DNA from: Mxb001 sp044360385
Lineage (GTDB): Bacteria > Actinomycetota > Actinomycetes > S36-B12
Direction: 5' to 3'
DNA length: 15,582 nt
NCBI GenBank assembly: GCA_044360385.1
Contig: JBIKKK010000034.1
Span: 1 to 15,582 of the forward strand
The notes beneath the pieces were generated by a model. It saw only the letters and a program-made list of their open reading frames with translations. It searched no databases and was not told where the DNA came from. Shown here piece after piece: positions 13,844-15,582 of the stretch (the stretch's first letter is position 1; the number at the start of each line of letters is the position of its first letter). The position numbers and the translations under genes were made by a program.

Positions 13844-15582
13844 CCATCGCCCCGCAGAGTCCTGCCGAGGTCACCCCCACAGACCTGGTGACGGTCAGCG
13901 TCGACGGCATCGAGGTGCGCGTGCCCAAGGGCATGCTCGTCATCCGCGTCGCTGAGCTGATGGGCATCGAGATCCCGCGCTTCTGCGACCACCCGCTGCT
14001 GGACCCGGTGGCGGCGTGCCGTGCCTGTCTTATCGAGATCGAGGGACAGCCCAAGCCCCAGCCCGCGTGCGCCATTGCCGTCACCGATGGCATGGAGGTG
14101 CGCACGCAGCGCACCTCGGAGATGGCCGACACCGCGCAGGAGGGAGTGATGGAGTTCCTGCTCCTCAACCACCCCCTCGATTGCCCCGTCTGCGACAAGG
14201 GCGGCGAGTGCCCTCTGCAGAACCAGGCCATGACCACTGGGCGCGGCACCTCGCGCTTCGAAGAAGAGAAGCGCACCTTCGAGAAGCCCATCAACGTGAG
14301 CGCGCAGATCCTGCTCGACCGTGAGCGCTGCGTCTCCTGCGCGCGCTGCACGCGATTCGCCGAGCAGATTGCGGGCGATCCCATGCTCGAGCTGCTCGAG
14401 CGCGGGGCCAAGCAGCAGGTCGGCATCGCCCCCGACCAGCCCTTCGACTCATACTTCTCGGGCAACACCATCCAAATCTGTCCGGTGGGCGCACTCACGA
14501 GCTCGCTCTACCGCTTCCGTGCCCGCCCCTTCGACCTCGTGAGCACGCCGACGACGTGCGAGCACTGTGCATCGGGATGCTCGCTGCGCACCGACGTGCG
14601 TCGCGGGGTCATCACCCGGCGACTCGCATGGGATGACGCCGAGGTCAACGAGGAGTGGAACTGCGACAAGGGTCGTTTCGCCTTCGTCTACACCTACGAG
14701 GGCCGCATCACCTCCCCGCTGGTGCGCGAGGACGGCCAGCTCCGGCCGGCATCGTGGCCCGAGGCCCTTGACGTCGCTGCCCGCGGCCTTGCCGCTGCGC
14801 GAGGTCGCTCAGGAGTCCTCACCGGTGGCCGACTCACGCGTGAGGACGCCTACGCCTATGCGAAGTTCGCCCGTGTGGCGATGGGCACCGGCGACATCGA
14901 CTTCCGCGCGCGTGTGTCCAGTGACGAAGAGGCGCAGTTCCTCGCATCATCGGTGGCCGGCAAGTCACTCGGGCCGACGTACGCCGATCTCGACCGCGCC
15001 CCCGTTGTGCTGCTCGTCGGCCTGGAGCCCGAGGATGAGTCGCCGATCATCTTCCTTCGCCTGCGTCGCGCGGCACGTCAGGACGGCCTGCGGGTCGTGG
15101 CCCTTGCGCCGGTCCGCACGCGCGGCACAGACAAGATGAATGCGCGCTGGTCTCCCTGCCTTCCGGGTGATGAGGCCAATGCACTGCAGCGCATCGCGAG
15201 CGGCCAGGCCGATCCGGAACTCCGAGAGCTGCTGGCCACACCCGGTGCGGTGATCCTCGTCGGTGAGCGGATGGCAGCGGTGCCGGGTGCTCTGTCGCAG
15301 GCAGCGGCTCTCGCCGAAGCCACGGGTGCGCAGCTCGGCTGGGTGCCACGTCGCGCGGGCGAGCGCGGTGCGCTTGACGCCGGTGCGCTCTCCGGCTTGC
15401 TCCCGGGTGGACGACCGGCCGACGACTCGCGCGCACGCGAGGAAGTCGCTGCCGCGTGGGGCGTGGAGCCGGGCAGCCTGCCCACGGGCGGTCGGGTCGG
15501 TCACGCCATCGTCGACGGCATCCTCACCGATTCCGGTCTCGTCGAGCGCGAGGAGGCCCGTGACCTTAAGGCACTCCTCGTC
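13840..15582 (+). CDS. nuoG: NADH-quinone oxidoreductase subunit G (partial, cut by window edge)
   Basis: 75-kDa subunit that carries the iron-sulfur relay from NuoF towards NuoB. There are 581 residues in the window and the frame is open at the edge. All cluster ligands are visible: [2Fe-2S] N1b at Cys49, 60, 63 and 77; N5 at His111, Cys115, 118 and 124; N4 at Cys164, 167, 170 and 214; and the extra cluster N7 at Cys240, 243, 247 and 275, which only some bacteria keep. From about residue 300 the sequence is the degenerate molybdopterin-oxidoreductase-like domain of NuoG. The ATG overlaps the nuoF stop by 4 bp, with GAGG 10 nt upstream. The remaining nuoH-N genes presumably lie beyond the edge. 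Confidence 0.97.
   Translation, partial: MTIAPQSPAEVTPTDLVTVSVDGIEVRVPKGMLVIRVAELMGIEIPRFCDHPLLDPVAACRACLIEIEGQPKPQPACAIAVTDGMEVRTQRTSEMADTAQEGVMEFLLLNHPLDCPVCDKGGECPLQNQAMTTGRGTSRFEEEKRTFEKPINVSAQILLDRERCVSCARCTRFAEQIAGDPMLELLERGAKQQVGIAPDQPFDSYFSGNTIQICPVGALTSSLYRFRARPFDLVSTPTTCEHCASGCSLRTDVRRGVITRRLAWDDAEVNEEWNCDKGRFAFVYTYEGRITSPLVREDGQLRPASWPEALDVAARGLAAARGRSGVLTGGRLTREDAYAYAKFARVAMGTGDIDFRARVSSDEEAQFLASSVAGKSLGPTYADLDRAPVVLLVGLEPEDESPIIFLRLRRAARQDGLRVVALAPVRTRGTDKMNARWSPCLPGDEANALQRIASGQADPELRELLATPGAVILVGERMAAVPGALSQAAALAEATGAQLGWVPRRAGERGALDAGALSGLLPGGRPADDSRAREEVAAAWGVEPGSLPTGGRVGHAIVDGILTDSGLVEREEARDLKALLV

Noticed and set aside
13599..14498. A 299-codon minus-strand open frame across the nuoF-nuoG junction
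   Set aside because: It lies opposite two well-supported genes, has low-complexity Ser/Arg-rich sequence at its end and no ribosome-binding site or family pattern.

Overview
This GC-rich window, dense with GTG starts, GGAGG ribosome-binding sites and overlapping genes, looks like a chromosomal piece of an actinobacterium. MenB (314 aa) and MenD (554 aa) have the lengths I recall for the Mycobacterium tuberculosis enzymes, and the NuoA-G set is of actinobacterial type. The species cannot be named from the sequence. I see no mobile element, RNA gene, CRISPR array or convincing intrinsic terminator.

Left region (1-4871): menaquinone (vitamin K2) synthesis. menE lies on the minus strand and is cut by the left edge a few residues before its end. 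It is divergent from a compact menB-menC-menD group on the plus strand. The short menB leader can fold two mutually exclusive ways, one of which hides the ribosome-binding site and start codon.

Middle region (4864-7852, minus strand): menF (isochorismate synthase) is followed by a 557-residue protein that appears to fuse a TetR-type helix-turn-helix regulator, an ACT-like domain and a C-terminal GNAT acetyltransferase. This gene converges on menD, and both stop codons lie inside one 14-bp palindrome. It is the most unusual gene here. GNAT enzymes of this general kind can inactivate AMP-forming acyl-CoA synthetases at the PX4GK lysine, and the neighbouring MenE is such an enzyme with such a motif. 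The protein is therefore a candidate regulator of menaquinone synthesis, possibly at both the DNA and protein level; this is inference.

The menF-menG divergent region (7853-8058) holds a perfect 16-bp inverted repeat with a 39-bp spacer, including a 10-bp palindrome against the right arm. Nothing else in the window explains it.

Right region (8059-15582, plus strand): menG (demethylmenaquinone methyltransferase) is followed after 94 bp by nuoA-B-C-D-E-F-G, the start of a complex I operon. Genes from nuoB on overlap their neighbours by 1 or 4 bp. nuoG is cut by the right edge. The window thus joins menaquinone synthesis to the dehydrogenase that reduces it. In the pathway, MenF makes isochorismate, MenD makes SEPHCHC, MenC makes o-succinylbenzoate, MenE activates it with CoA, MenB closes the ring and MenG performs the last methylation. 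MenH, the DHNA-CoA thioesterase, MenA and MenJ are not in the window.

The three minus-strand genes (menE, menF, the fusion gene) each have a TANNNT hexamer 6-7 nt before the start codon and no Shine-Dalgarno, which suggests leaderless mRNAs. The promoter-first plus-strand genes (menB, menG, nuoA) have clear Shine-Dalgarno sequences.
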